NCBI RefSeq assembly: GCF_938045345.1
Contig: NZ_CALIMS010000001.1
Location: forward strand, 1 to 40,139
Direction of reading: 5' to 3'
Source: an uncultured Campylobacter sp.
Lineage (GTDB): Bacteria > Campylobacterota > Campylobacteria > Campylobacterales > Campylobacteraceae
Length of the DNA: 40,139 nt
A program made the translations under genes and the position numbers. Shown here in pieces: positions 1 to 7,954 of the stretch. The stretch's first letter is position 1. Each line of letters opens with the position of its first letter. The notes under the pieces are model-generated. The model was given only the letters and a program-made list of their open reading frames with translations, had not been told where the DNA came from and made no database searches.

Positions 1-157
1 ACATCGTTTTGTATATCTCCTTTGCCAGCGGCTGCGTCTCGCGCTCGCTAAGCTCGCTTAGCTTCGCCGTCACGTCATCGGGCAGCACCTTGCCCGTGTA
101 GCCCACGAATTTCGCCATGACCTCGGTCATCTTTTGCACGGCTTTTTGTTTATCCAT
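1..157 (-). CDS. ttdA: L(+)-tartrate dehydratase alpha subunit, N-terminal part (cut by window edge)
   Basis: Only the first 52 codons are visible; the frame is still open at base 1. The peptide starts MDKQKAVQKMTEVMAKF and continues with a PDDV..KLSEL...ET..LAKEIYKTM pattern, which matches the N-terminus of TtdA as remembered from E. coli. TtdA is the [4Fe-4S] class I hydro-lyase subunit that with TtdB converts L-tartrate to oxaloacetate; related fumarases share this region. The start ATG at 155-157 has an AAGGAGA ribosome site just upstream and overlaps the end of the DUF2809 gene by 8 bases, so it is probably co-transcribed with the lar genes. A class I fumarase alpha subunit is the main alternative, since the catalytic part lies outside the window. 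Confidence 0.7.
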   Translation of the reverse strand, partial: MDKQKAVQKMTEVMAKFVGYTGKVLPDDVTAKLSELSERETQPLAKEIYKTM

Positions 158-608
158 CGCTTCTCCTTTGCTGGTTTTTGCTTTCAAATTTTTCATAGAT
201 GCCCGCTAGGACGCATCCCGCAGCGTAGCAGAGCAGGTCGGCAAAATCAAACGTCCCGCCGATCATTACTTTTAAAATTTTACTTTCTACACCTAAAATT
301 TGCACCGCGCCAAAATACTGCGCAAACTCCAAAGCCGCCGCGAATACGAAAATTTTAAGCGGCAAATTTAAAGGCGACTCGCTAAAAATAGCCCTAGCGA
401 GCGCGTAAAGCAAGATGACAGCCAAAACGTCGCCCGCGTAGTGACGCATGAAGCCGCCTTTTACACACATCGCGATGTAAATTTCAGCCGCCAAAATCAG
501 TACCGCCGCGGCTAAAAATGCTAGCCTCGTCCGCGCGCTTTGCCTTGTTTGCGCCTTTTTTGCACCCTTCGATCCAGCCTTTTGCTCGTTGAAATTTTCC
601 TCTCGCAA
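150..608 (-). CDS. DUF2809 family small membrane protein
   Basis: This 152-residue protein has a charged N-terminus followed by about four hydrophobic segments (roughly residues 28-48, 56-75, 84-103 and 122-138). The pattern RLAFLAAAVLILAAEIYIA, then GFMRHYAGDVLAVILLYALARA, fits the DUF2809 family, whose function is unknown. Translation appears to start at a TTG (606-608) with AAGGA six bases upstream. The 3' end overlaps the start of the tartrate dehydratase gene by 8 bases, which suggests translational coupling and membership of the operon beginning at larA. No catalytic residues can be named. A passive role in organic-acid traffic is only a guess from position. Confidence 0.7.
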   Translation of the reverse strand: MREENFNEQKAGSKGAKKAQTRQSARTRLAFLAAAVLILAAEIYIAMCVKGGFMRHYAGDVLAVILLYALARAIFSESPLNLPLKIFVFAAALEFAQYFGAVQILGVESKILKVMIGGTFDFADLLCYAAGCVLAGIYEKFESKNQQRRSDG

Positions 609-661
609 CGCTTTCCTTTTAAATTTAGCCGTTAAATTTGACCCGCGCGGCGGACGTAAAT

Positions 662-1417
662 TTAGAGATGATTTATCAGGCTCGCATTATACGCGGCACC
701 GAAACCATTGTCGATATTTACGACGCTCACGCCGTTTGCGCAGCTGTTTAGCATCGCTAGCAGCGCCGCAAGCCCGCCAAAGCTCGCGCCGTATCCCACG
801 CTGGTGGGCACCGCGATCACCGGCACGCTAACAAGCCCTGCTAGCACGCTAGCTAGCGCGCCCTCCATGCCCGCCGCCGCGATCGCGACCTTTGCGCCGC
901 GTATCTCGTCTAAATTTGCAATCAGCCTGTGCAGCCCCGCCACGCCCGCGTCGCTAAATTTGCGCGCGTCGTTGCCTAGAAATCGCGCCGTCTCGTACGC
1001 CTCCTCCACTACAGCGCCATCGGCTGTGCCGGCAGAGACTATCGCGATGTAGCTTTGCGTGAGCGCGGGTTCTTTAAATTTGACGGTGACGACGCGACCG
1101 CGAGCGTTAAACTCCGCCTGCGGCAACGCCTCGCGCAGCCGCTCAAAAACCCGCTCGTTCGTGCGTGTGATCAGGATATTTTGCCCTCTCGCGCCGATCG
1201 CTTCTGCGATACGTAAAATTTCATCATCCGTCTTGCCCTCGCCGTAGATCACCTCGCCCGCGCCGTTTCGCAGGGCGCGCTGAGTGTCGATCTTGGCGCA
1301 GCCCACGTCCTCGTATGGGTAGTTTTTCAGATATTTTAGCGCCTCTTGCTCGCTCACGCGGCCGCTTTTTATCCCCGCGAAAAGCTCTAAAATTTCATCC
1401 TCTCTCATGCAAAACAT
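662..1417 (-). CDS. larB: LarB, pyridinium-3,5-biscarboxylic acid mononucleotide synthase
   Basis: The protein has the LarB layout: a helical N-terminal part, then an AIR-carboxylase (PurE)-like Rossmann domain with TRTNERV, VSAGTADGAV, AIAAAGMEGALASVLAGLV and VIAVPTSVGYGASFGG. LarB carboxylates and hydrolyses nicotinic acid adenine dinucleotide, the first step in making the nickel-pincer nucleotide cofactor of LarA. Length (251 aa, or 248 from the second Met in MFCMREDE) is normal. The start overlaps the end of larE by 23 bases, so the two are coupled. All three cofactor genes are present and intact here, so the neighbouring racemase should be fully matured. Confidence 0.92.
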   Translation of the reverse strand: MFCMREDEILELFAGIKSGRVSEQEALKYLKNYPYEDVGCAKIDTQRALRNGAGEVIYGEGKTDDEILRIAEAIGARGQNILITRTNERVFERLREALPQAEFNARGRVVTVKFKEPALTQSYIAIVSAGTADGAVVEEAYETARFLGNDARKFSDAGVAGLHRLIANLDEIRGAKVAIAAAGMEGALASVLAGLVSVPVIAVPTSVGYGASFGGLAALLAMLNSCANGVSVVNIDNGFGAAYNASLINHL

Positions 1418-2177
1418 CCTCTCTAAGTCCCTTCAGATCGAGCGTCACGTCCGCAGCACCTAGCATCACTAGCTGCCTAACGATGCTTTTAAATTTCGCG
1501 TCGCTTAGGAAGTTTTGCATGCTAGAAAAGGGCATTTGCAGCTTTATATTTTTGCGGTCGCACCGCGCGCGGACGTTTGCGTAGCCGCTTGCGATGAGTA
1601 GATTTTCCGCGGCTTCGATCAAATTTAGCTCGTTCAGGTCGATCTCGCGCCCGTGCGGCAGACGCGTTAGCAAACACGCGTAGCCGGGCTTTTCGGCGGT
1701 GGGTAAATTTAACTCACGCGATAGCTCGCGGATTTCTGATTTGGTTAAATTTATTAGCGGCGAGAGTACGCCTAGCTCCTCTTTTGCTTTGAGTCCGGGT
1801 CGGTGTTCGCCCAGATCGTCTCGGTTCGTGCCGTCTGCGACGCGGCTAAAGCCAAGCTCACGGGCGCGCTCGATCAGGCGCGAAAACACCGCCTTTTTGC
1901 ACAGATAGCAGCGGTTTTCGGGATTGTTTTTGATCTCCTCCGCGACGCCGAGTTCTAAAATTTCGTGGCGGATGCCGTAAGCGCGGGCAAATTCTACGGC
2001 TTCGGCGATCTCGCGCGAGGACATGTAGGGCGATCTGATCGTTATGCCGATCGCGCGCTCACCCAGCGCGTCGTGCGCCGCGCGCAGCAGCAGCGAGCTG
2101 TCCGCCCCGCCGCTAAATGCGACCGCCAGCTCGCCCAGCCCGCGCAGATCAGCCTTTAGTTTTTCTAGTTTCGTCAT
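1395..2177 (-). CDS. larE: LarE, ATP-dependent sulfur transferase for the nickel-pincer cofactor
   Basis: LarE of the PP-loop ATP pyrophosphatase family converts both carboxylates of the pincer precursor to thiocarboxylates. The PP-loop SGGADSS is at residues 22-28, followed by ADGTNRDD near 114-121. Cysteines lie at 90 and 93 (CYLC), 168 (YACLLTR, the position of the sacrificial Cys176 of Lactobacillus LarE) and 206. Having several cysteines rather than one may mean that this is a [4Fe-4S]-cluster LarE that recycles sulfur, but this is inference. The start overlaps the 3' end of larC by 29 bases. Length of 260 residues is typical. Confidence 0.92.
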   Translation of the reverse strand: MTKLEKLKADLRGLGELAVAFSGGADSSLLLRAAHDALGERAIGITIRSPYMSSREIAEAVEFARAYGIRHEILELGVAEEIKNNPENRCYLCKKAVFSRLIERARELGFSRVADGTNRDDLGEHRPGLKAKEELGVLSPLINLTKSEIRELSRELNLPTAEKPGYACLLTRLPHGREIDLNELNLIEAAENLLIASGYANVRARCDRKNIKLQMPFSSMQNFLSDAKFKSIVRQLVMLGAADVTLDLKGLREDVLHERG

Positions 2178-3396
2178 AGATTTTCAGCGCCTCTTTTCGC
2201 ACCCGCTCGATCGTCGTGCCGTGCGCGAGCGCCGCGGCCTTGCACTCGTCAAATTCTGGCTTTATTTTTTGCGTTTGCCCGTTGCCAGAAATTTTAAGCC
2301 CTATCTCGCCGAATTTCGTCTGCACCCGCACAAACTCGCGCTTTAGCTCGGTTTTAGCAACCTCTATCTCGCGAATGCCGATCGCCGTCGTGTGCGTAAA
2401 AATCAGATCCTTTAAATTTTGCGCGTCCTGTTTGCGGCACAGCGCGTTTAGCTCAAAGCCCGCGCGCCCCTTTTTCATAAAGATCGAGCGGCTAAAGACG
2501 TCCAGCGCGCCGTTTTCGCGTAAAATTTCACAGGCAAGCGCGAAGCTCTCGGCATCCATATCGTCGATGTTGGTGGAGATCAGAATTTGCTTGCAAACTG
2601 CGCCGTAGCCAGCTTTTTCGCTTAAATTTCGCTCGCCGCTTTCGTTGTTTAAATCCTCATCGGTCTCGCAAAGCATCACTCGAAGCACGTTTGCAAAGCC
2701 TGCGGCGTCTTTGCCGCCAGCGCCATAGCCGATCTTTTCGATACTAAAGCTCGCGCCGTCCGTAAATTCGTCCACGCAGGCCTTTAAAATCGCCGCTCCC
2801 GTGGGCGTAGTCATCTCGAAATTTGTGCGTCCGAGGCTTACGGGCACGCCTTTTAAAATTTCGCAAACGGCTGGCGCAGGTACGCTAAGCGCACCGTGAT
2901 CGCAGATCGCTACGCCGCCGCCGAGCTCGATTTTAGAGCTTACGACGCGCGAGACGCCGAGTTTTTCAAAAAGATATTCGAGGCAGATTGCTGCGCCCGC
3001 GACGTCCGCGATGCTATCTATCGCGCCGAGCTCATGAAAATGCACCCGCTCTATGTCAATGCCGTGGACTTTGGCCTCCGCCTCGGCAATCGTGCGAAAT
3101 ATCGCGCCCGCTCTTTGTTTGCAACGCCCGCTCAAATTTGAACTCTCTAAAATTTGCCTGATACCCGCGTAGCTTCTGGCGTGAGGCTTGGATTTTAGCG
3201 GCACGACGTCGATTTTTGTCGCGGCGATGCCGTTTTTTAGCACGTTTTTGCGCTCTAGCTTAAATTCGCCGTGCAAATTTAACTTCTCAAGCTCGGCGCA
3301 AAGATAGTCAAAATCCACTCCGAGCCCGACAAGAGCGGCCAAGTTCATATCGCCGCTGATACCCGCGCTAGCGTCGTAATATAAAATTTTAGCCAA
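2149..3396 (-). CDS. larC: LarC, nickel insertase for the pincer cofactor
   Basis: LarC is the CTP-dependent cyclometallase that inserts Ni(II) into the pyridinium-dithiocarboxylate nucleotide. The N-terminus reads YYDASAGISGDMNLAAL, the family signature, followed by HFHELGAIDSIADVAGAA and TPTGAAIL. In Lactobacillus plantarum LarC is made by programmed frameshifting between two ORFs; here it is one uninterrupted 415-codon frame. It lies 2 bases downstream of larA and overlaps larE, so larA-C-E-B are one transcript. Confidence 0.93.
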   Translation of the reverse strand: MAKILYYDASAGISGDMNLAALVGLGVDFDYLCAELEKLNLHGEFKLERKNVLKNGIAATKIDVVPLKSKPHARSYAGIRQILESSNLSGRCKQRAGAIFRTIAEAEAKVHGIDIERVHFHELGAIDSIADVAGAAICLEYLFEKLGVSRVVSSKIELGGGVAICDHGALSVPAPAVCEILKGVPVSLGRTNFEMTTPTGAAILKACVDEFTDGASFSIEKIGYGAGGKDAAGFANVLRVMLCETDEDLNNESGERNLSEKAGYGAVCKQILISTNIDDMDAESFALACEILRENGALDVFSRSIFMKKGRAGFELNALCRKQDAQNLKDLIFTHTTAIGIREIEVAKTELKREFVRVQTKFGEIGLKISGNGQTQKIKPEFDECKAAALAHGTTIERVRKEALKIYDETRKTKG

Positions 3397-3398
3397 AC

Positions 3399-4649
3399 TT
3401 ACGCCTTAGGCACCGTCATCGAGCCAAACGGCAAGATGATGATCCCGGCGTCCGCGCCCTTTTGCGCTAGCGCGTCGTCCACGGCCTTTTGGATGTCGTG
3501 ATACGGTTTTAGATGCACGGCTCGCAACTCATCGTCGCTTAGATCGCTCACCGCCCAGGTCTGCGCCCAGAGCGAGATTTCCGCCATCTTAGCGGCCTTG
3601 TGGTAGCCGAGCTTAAAGCCCGCGCTGATCTTTTCGAGCACCTTTTTAGGCGTATCCGCGGATGCCATCAGGTCAAAAAACGGCTTTGGTCCGATGCCCG
3701 TGCGGCACTTTGCGACCATTATTAAAATTCCGTCCTGCGCGAGCGCTAGTTTGCCGTTATCTAGGGCTTTTTGCGCCTGATAGAGATCAACGTCCATCGG
3801 ATAGGGCGCGACCGAGATCACGATGTCAGCCTTGCGCGGGATATTTACGCAAAATACCTCGTCTGCCTTTTTCACGCAGTCGTAAAAGCTGTCGTTTAGA
3901 TCGCCCGCGCTTGCGTAATACACGCCGTGCTCGCTGTCAAGCACCGTCTGGATCGAAAAAACGTCAATGTGCGCTAACACCTTCATCGCGTCGATCATAT
4001 CCTCGTGCACGGGGTTGCCCTCTAGGCGCAGCGCCTGCGCGTCGGAGCTTAGTGCGAGCTTATGGTTTTGCGTGATGCTCTCATACGACGCGGTGCCAGG
4101 CAAAAAGGCCTTTCTGCCGCCCGTGTAGCCCGCGAAATAGTGCGGTTCAACCGAGCCTATGACGATCACTTTTTTCGCCTCGGCTACGATTTTGTTTAGA
4201 TACATCTGCGTGCCGTTTTTGCTCTCGCCTAAAAATACCATCTCGTCGTGCTTGGAGTCGTGATCGTGAACTTCGCCTTTGGCTCTGATTTCCGCGTAAA
4301 TTTCTTTGCCGAAGATCATCTCGTATTCATCGAGCGTGCCCTCTCTGTGGCAGCCCGTGGCGATGATGAAAATTTTATTTTTCTCGCGGATTTTCGGATA
4401 AATTTGCTTTAAAACTTTTGCCGTCGGCGTAGGTCTCGTGCCGTCGTTTACGATGATGACGATCTTTTCATCGCCCGCTATAAACTCGTCAAAGCTTTTT
4501 TGATTTATCGGATTTGCCAGAGCCTTTGCGATGAGCGCCGTTTCGTCAAATTTAGCCACGGGGTTTGGATCGAAAACGCCGAGCAAATTTTTCTCGTTTA
4601 TCTCTAAGCTTAGATGATCATCTTTGCCGTATGCGATAGGGATTTGCAT
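3399..4649 (-). CDS. larA: LarA-family nickel-pincer 2-hydroxyacid racemase/epimerase
   Basis: This 416-residue protein carries the LarA active-site set: NDGTRPTP (69-76), catalytic His101 in ATGCHREG, His170 and cofactor-binding Lys180 in EPHYFAGYTGGRKAFLPG, and His196. These match His108, His174, Lys184 and His200 of L. plantarum lactate racemase in order and spacing. The enzyme interconverts stereoisomers of 2-hydroxyacids by hydride transfer to the pincer cofactor. The substrate cannot be read from sequence, and LarA homologues acting on malate and other hydroxyacids are known. A C4-dicarboxylate transporter upstream and a tartrate dehydratase downstream point to malate or tartrate. The start has an AGGAGG site and a TATAAT promoter 29 bases upstream. 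Confidence 0.9.
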   Translation of the reverse strand: MQIPIAYGKDDHLSLEINEKNLLGVFDPNPVAKFDETALIAKALANPINQKSFDEFIAGDEKIVIIVNDGTRPTPTAKVLKQIYPKIREKNKIFIIATGCHREGTLDEYEMIFGKEIYAEIRAKGEVHDHDSKHDEMVFLGESKNGTQMYLNKIVAEAKKVIVIGSVEPHYFAGYTGGRKAFLPGTASYESITQNHKLALSSDAQALRLEGNPVHEDMIDAMKVLAHIDVFSIQTVLDSEHGVYYASAGDLNDSFYDCVKKADEVFCVNIPRKADIVISVAPYPMDVDLYQAQKALDNGKLALAQDGILIMVAKCRTGIGPKPFFDLMASADTPKKVLEKISAGFKLGYHKAAKMAEISLWAQTWAVSDLSDDELRAVHLKPYHDIQKAVDDALAQKGADAGIIILPFGSMTVPKA

Positions 4650-4660
4650 ATCTGCCTCCT

Positions 4661-4683
4661 ATGTGGAATTTGGCGGGATTATA
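4661..4683 (-). promoter_or_regulatory. larA promoter (-10) and leader motif shared with the DUF364 gene
   Basis: Read on the minus strand, a perfect -10 box TATAAT (4683-4678) is followed after three bases by GCCAAATTCCACAT (4674-4661), then the AGGAGG ribosome site of larA. The same 14-mer with the same three-base spacing from TATAAT lies upstream of the DUF364 gene at 31989-32011. The transcription start should fall within or just before the 14-mer, so it would be an initial transcribed region or an operator. Confidence 0.6.
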
Positions 4684-4789
4684 ACGTAAATTTTATTTAA
4701 AACGATTTAGCCTCGCGCGGGTTATGAACGGAATTTAGAAAGCTTTAGAATTTAAAAATTTTAAAAGCCGCTGGAGTTTGAAATTTAAA

Positions 4790-4814
4790 GCTCGCGAGCC
4801 GTCTGCCCGCGAGC
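4790..4814 (-). terminator. Hairpin after the C4-dicarboxylate transporter gene
   Basis: Perfect 7-bp arms GCTCGCG/CGCGAGC with an 11-base loop sit 8 bases past the stop codon of the dcuB-like gene. On the minus strand they are followed by CTTTAAATTT. The U-tract is weak, so this is a possible intrinsic terminator that would separate the transporter from larA. Confidence 0.45.
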
Positions 4815-4821
4815 GCAACTA

Positions 4822-6489
4822 TTATAAATAGCCGTAAATATGAGCGAAGATAAAGCCCATCGCGCATGAAGTAAGAACGCCTATTAGCCCAGGAAAAATG
4901 AAGCTGTGGTTGATGACGAATTTACCGATGTGCGTAGTGCCGGAGCGGTCGAACTGGATCGCCGCAAGATCGCTCGGATAGGTAGGTAGGATATAGTATC
5001 CGTAGCAAGCCGGTGCAAACGCAATAATAAGACCCGGATCGATACCGATGCTAACCGCTAGCGGTACGAAAGTAGCAACCGCTGCTGCTTGGGAGTTAAG
5101 GAATTTGCTAATCAAAAGCGAAACGATGACATATGTCCACGGATACGCCATAACGACCTTACCTAGCGACGCTTTTAGCATTTCGATATGAGCAGTAAAC
5201 ATAGTCTCTGCCATCCATGAAATTCCATAGATCGCCACGAGCGCGATCATACCGCTATGAAAAATTTCATTTTTAGCGATATTGCCAGCTTTAATACCCG
5301 AGACAATCATCATGATGGACGCCGCTAGGAGCATGAAAATTTGAATGGTTAAGACCATATTTAAATTTGTGGTCTTTTTCATAGTATCTTTTACGACTAT
5401 GCTTGCGTTTGCGATGCTCTCGCTCTTATCACCTGTCGTAATTACTACATTTCCGTCTTGAGAGACGATGCTTTGAGCTAGCTTTTTATCTTTGTCGTAA
5501 ATTTCGACGCTATTAAATTTCGTCGCATCCTTAACCTTAGACTCTTTGACGTTTGAGACGACCTTACCGCCGTCCACCATGGAGATGACCTGACCATCTT
5601 TGATCGTGATGTTTTTGACCGTTTTTTTATCGACGATGATCTCTACAGATTTTCCAGGGACATTTTTAGTCCACGCAGGACGCAAGCTTTTCTCGTAACC
5701 TAAAACCGCTACTAGCGCAATAGTGGCTAAGAATATCCACATGCAGATCCACTTAATCCTAGGAAGCTTTTGACCTAGCAAGGTCGTGCTTTCGCCGTAG
5801 ATATATTTTTTCTGCTCTGGATCTTTGATCTTTTCTTGGAATTCCGGATCTTTATCTAGATCTTTACCTCTAAAAATCGACCACGTTCCGATTGCAAGCA
5901 TACCGATGAAAGTAGAAGGGATAGTGAGTTTTAGCAGATCCAAATACGTACTAAAGCCCTCGATATGCACGCCTTGGCCTAGTAAGATCGCGACCATCGA
6001 AACGCCGGCAACCGAAACGGGGCTAGCGATGATAGCAAGCTGCGAGGAGATCGTAGAAGCAGCCATCGGGCGCTCAGGGCGAATCCCATTTTTAATAGCT
6101 ACGTCATAGATGATCGGAAGCAGCGTATAGACGGTGTGTCCCGTTCCGCACAAAATCGTAAGCGTCCACGCAACAGTTGGAGCGATGATACAAACCATCT
6201 TCGGATGCTTACGAAGCAATTTCTCCGCTATTTGAAGCATTACATCAAGCCCTCCCGTAGCCTGTAGCGTTGCACTTGCTACGACAACTGCAAGGATAGT
6301 TAAAATAACGTCCACTGCCGGCTTACCCGGCTCTAATCTAAATCCAAACACTAAGATCACTAAGCCTATACCGCCTAGAATTCCCAGCGCCATACCGCCT
6401 TTTTTAGCACCATAAAACAAACAGCCCAATACTATAATGAGCTGCAAAAAGAATTGAGTGCTTTCAGACAAACTTGTCAGAAACTCCAT
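4822..6489 (-). CDS. DcuA/DcuB-family anaerobic C4-dicarboxylate transporter with an extra hydrophilic insert
   Basis: An inner-membrane antiporter of the Dcu family, which exchanges fumarate, malate, aspartate or tartrate for succinate. Family features are the N-terminal helices, TLTILCGTGHTVYTLLPIIYDVAIKNGIRPERPMAASTISSQ (assigned by residues 109-150), IASPVSVAGVSMVA and the C-terminal GTTHIGKFVINHSF. It has 555 residues against about 435-445 for E. coli DcuA/DcuB. The excess is mostly a beta-strand-like, Lys/Val/Asp-rich segment at residues 281-378 in one inter-helix loop. A start ATG at 6487-6489 with AAGGAG fits well. It lies upstream of the lar genes on the same strand, separated by a possible terminator. 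Confidence 0.88.
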   Translation of the reverse strand: MEFLTSLSESTQFFLQLIIVLGCLFYGAKKGGMALGILGGIGLVILVFGFRLEPGKPAVDVILTILAVVVASATLQATGGLDVMLQIAEKLLRKHPKMVCIIAPTVAWTLTILCGTGHTVYTLLPIIYDVAIKNGIRPERPMAASTISSQLAIIASPVSVAGVSMVAILLGQGVHIEGFSTYLDLLKLTIPSTFIGMLAIGTWSIFRGKDLDKDPEFQEKIKDPEQKKYIYGESTTLLGQKLPRIKWICMWIFLATIALVAVLGYEKSLRPAWTKNVPGKSVEIIVDKKTVKNITIKDGQVISMVDGGKVVSNVKESKVKDATKFNSVEIYDKDKKLAQSIVSQDGNVVITTGDKSESIANASIVVKDTMKKTTNLNMVLTIQIFMLLAASIMMIVSGIKAGNIAKNEIFHSGMIALVAIYGISWMAETMFTAHIEMLKASLGKVVMAYPWTYVIVSLLISKFLNSQAAAVATFVPLAVSIGIDPGLIIAFAPACYGYYILPTYPSDLAAIQFDRSGTTHIGKFVINHSFIFPGLIGVLTSCAMGFIFAHIYGYL

Positions 6490-6784
6490 AGTTTCTCCTT
6501 CAGTAAAATTTAAAACAAACTTTGGCGATTATACTAACTTTTTATTTAAACAAAATTAAAGGAGCGTTACAAATTGTAAAAATCTATCAAAATAAAAATT
6601 TACTGAAATTATAATTTTAAAGCAGAATTTATAGCGAAATGTGAAAAATAAAATTTCACTTAGAGCTGTTTTTATATCATAGAATTTCGCAACTTTTAAG
6701 AAATCTTAGAATTTCATTATAGCTCAAGCTTTAAACCGATTTTTAAGCCTTGGGATAGTATCATTTCACAAAGAGCGGATTAGG
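6490..6784. other. Divergent intergenic region between the dcuB-like gene and the nos cluster
   Basis: This A/T-rich region must hold the promoters for both directions. On the minus side a TATAAT is clear. On the plus side no FNR/NssR-type palindrome (TTGAT-N4-ATCAA or TTAAC-N4-GTTAA) was found. An inverted repeat GTGAAA-N7-TTTCAC at 6641-6659 is the only dyad seen and could be an operator, but its arms are short. Confidence 0.4.
6528..6533 (-). promoter_or_regulatory. Candidate -10 box of the dcuB-like gene
   Basis: A TATAAT hexamer on the minus strand lies 39 bases upstream of the start codon and is followed by CGCCAAA, partly resembling the larA and DUF364 leaders. The region upstream of it is A/T-rich without a clear -35, as is usual for Campylobacter sigma-70 promoters. 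Confidence 0.5.
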
Positions 6785-7942
6785 ATGAATTTTATAAAAT
6801 TTTGTATTGCCTTTTTGATTTGTTTATCGCAGATGGCAGCAGCTGGTAGCTTTGATCTAAACTCCACGCTGCGTCTGGGCGCATTCGATGCAAGCTCGCA
6901 CCGACTGCTTTTATGCGGCAGTGGCGGCGAGCTTAGGATGTTTGATACTGCTAAATGGAATGTGGAGTTCGCGCAAAAATACAGCGATAACGAAATCACG
7001 GCTCTAAATTTTAAAAACGGCAAAATTTATCTAGCTTGGGGCGGAGCCGAAATCGCGGTGCTAAACGATAGACTAAAGTTTTTACGCACGCTTAAGACGG
7101 GGCGTAGCGGCACAGCCCAAATAGATGCGATCTATGCCGCAAAAGACGCGATTTACGCGGTAGTGGATAAGAATCAACTAATAAGATTAGACGAAGACCC
7201 TGATAACAGCGCGGACGGCGGCTACGCCCCAGGTGAGAATTCCACCGCGAACGGGCAATCTTTAAATAGAAATTCCATCCCCGATGGGCTGCGCGGAATT
7301 TCGTTTCATTACGGCAGGATCAATGCCGTTAGCCTGGGCACTAACGGACTTTGCGTCGCAAGCTGGAACGGCGTAGCCTGTTTTAGCGCAGATCTCGTCG
7401 CGACTAAATTTAGCGGCATCGATACAGCGCCTAATCGCGCCGCGCAGGGAGAGCTTGGTAGCGTGAAATTTAAAGATGCGGAATTTGATAGCACGAAAAT
7501 CGTGCAAGGCTCCGAGCAAAACGAAACAAAAGCTGGCGGCGCAAAGAGCGCGGGATTTCAAGGCTTAGAATTCAAAGGCGCAAAATTTCAAGACGAGGGG
7601 CTTAAAACTCAAAGCGAAATTTCAGCCGAAGCTGGCGATAAAAATTTAAGCGGCTCTATCGCCACTGCGCTTGCAGACTGCGATGGGACGCTGTTTGCAG
7701 GCGATATAGAGGGGGATTTTATAAATTTAAAAAGTGGCGAGCGCAAAAGCGTGGGCTCTTGGATCAAATCCATCGTGTGCGCCCGCGGCACGCAGCTTAT
7801 CGCTACTAAAGATAAAATTTACGAAAATCAAAAAGCAGGATTAAAGGAGGTTGCGGATTTAAAAAGCGAATTTTTAGCGATGTACGCAGACGGGGAAGCG
7901 ATCCTCGTAGTCAGCAAATCAGGTAAAATTTTAAAATTCTAA
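6785..7942 (+). CDS. Exported beta-propeller-like protein, NapL-type, first gene of the nos cluster
   Basis: The N-terminus (MNFIKFCIAFLICLSQMAAAG) is a Sec signal peptide, so the product should be periplasmic. What follows is a series of short repeats of about 40 residues with strand-turn patterns such as GAFDASSHRLLLCGSGGELRMFD, ALNFKNGKIYLAWGGAEIAVL and ALADCDGTLFAGDIEGD, typical of WD40/quinoprotein-like propellers. It recalls NapL of epsilonproteobacterial nitrate reductase operons, whose role is unclear. Residues about 145-165 and 225-300 are low-complexity inserts (ENS/RNS and KF-rich). It ends 12 bases before nosZ and so is probably co-transcribed. A link to N2O reduction is inferred from position only. 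Confidence 0.6.
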   Translation: MNFIKFCIAFLICLSQMAAAGSFDLNSTLRLGAFDASSHRLLLCGSGGELRMFDTAKWNVEFAQKYSDNEITALNFKNGKIYLAWGGAEIAVLNDRLKFLRTLKTGRSGTAQIDAIYAAKDAIYAVVDKNQLIRLDEDPDNSADGGYAPGENSTANGQSLNRNSIPDGLRGISFHYGRINAVSLGTNGLCVASWNGVACFSADLVATKFSGIDTAPNRAAQGELGSVKFKDAEFDSTKIVQGSEQNETKAGGAKSAGFQGLEFKGAKFQDEGLKTQSEISAEAGDKNLSGSIATALADCDGTLFAGDIEGDFINLKSGERKSVGSWIKSIVCARGTQLIATKDKIYENQKAGLKEVADLKSEFLAMYADGEAILVVSKSGKILKF

Positions 7943-7954
7943 GAAAGGATTAGT

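Noticed and set aside
2149..3396. Possible programmed frameshift in larC, as in Lactobacillus
   Set aside because: The frame is continuous over 415 codons and covers the full protein.
6641..6659. GTGAAA-N7-TTTCAC as an FNR/CRP-family operator for the nos cluster
   Set aside because: Arms do not match the FNR or NssR consensus and are short; kept only as a note in the intergenic entry.
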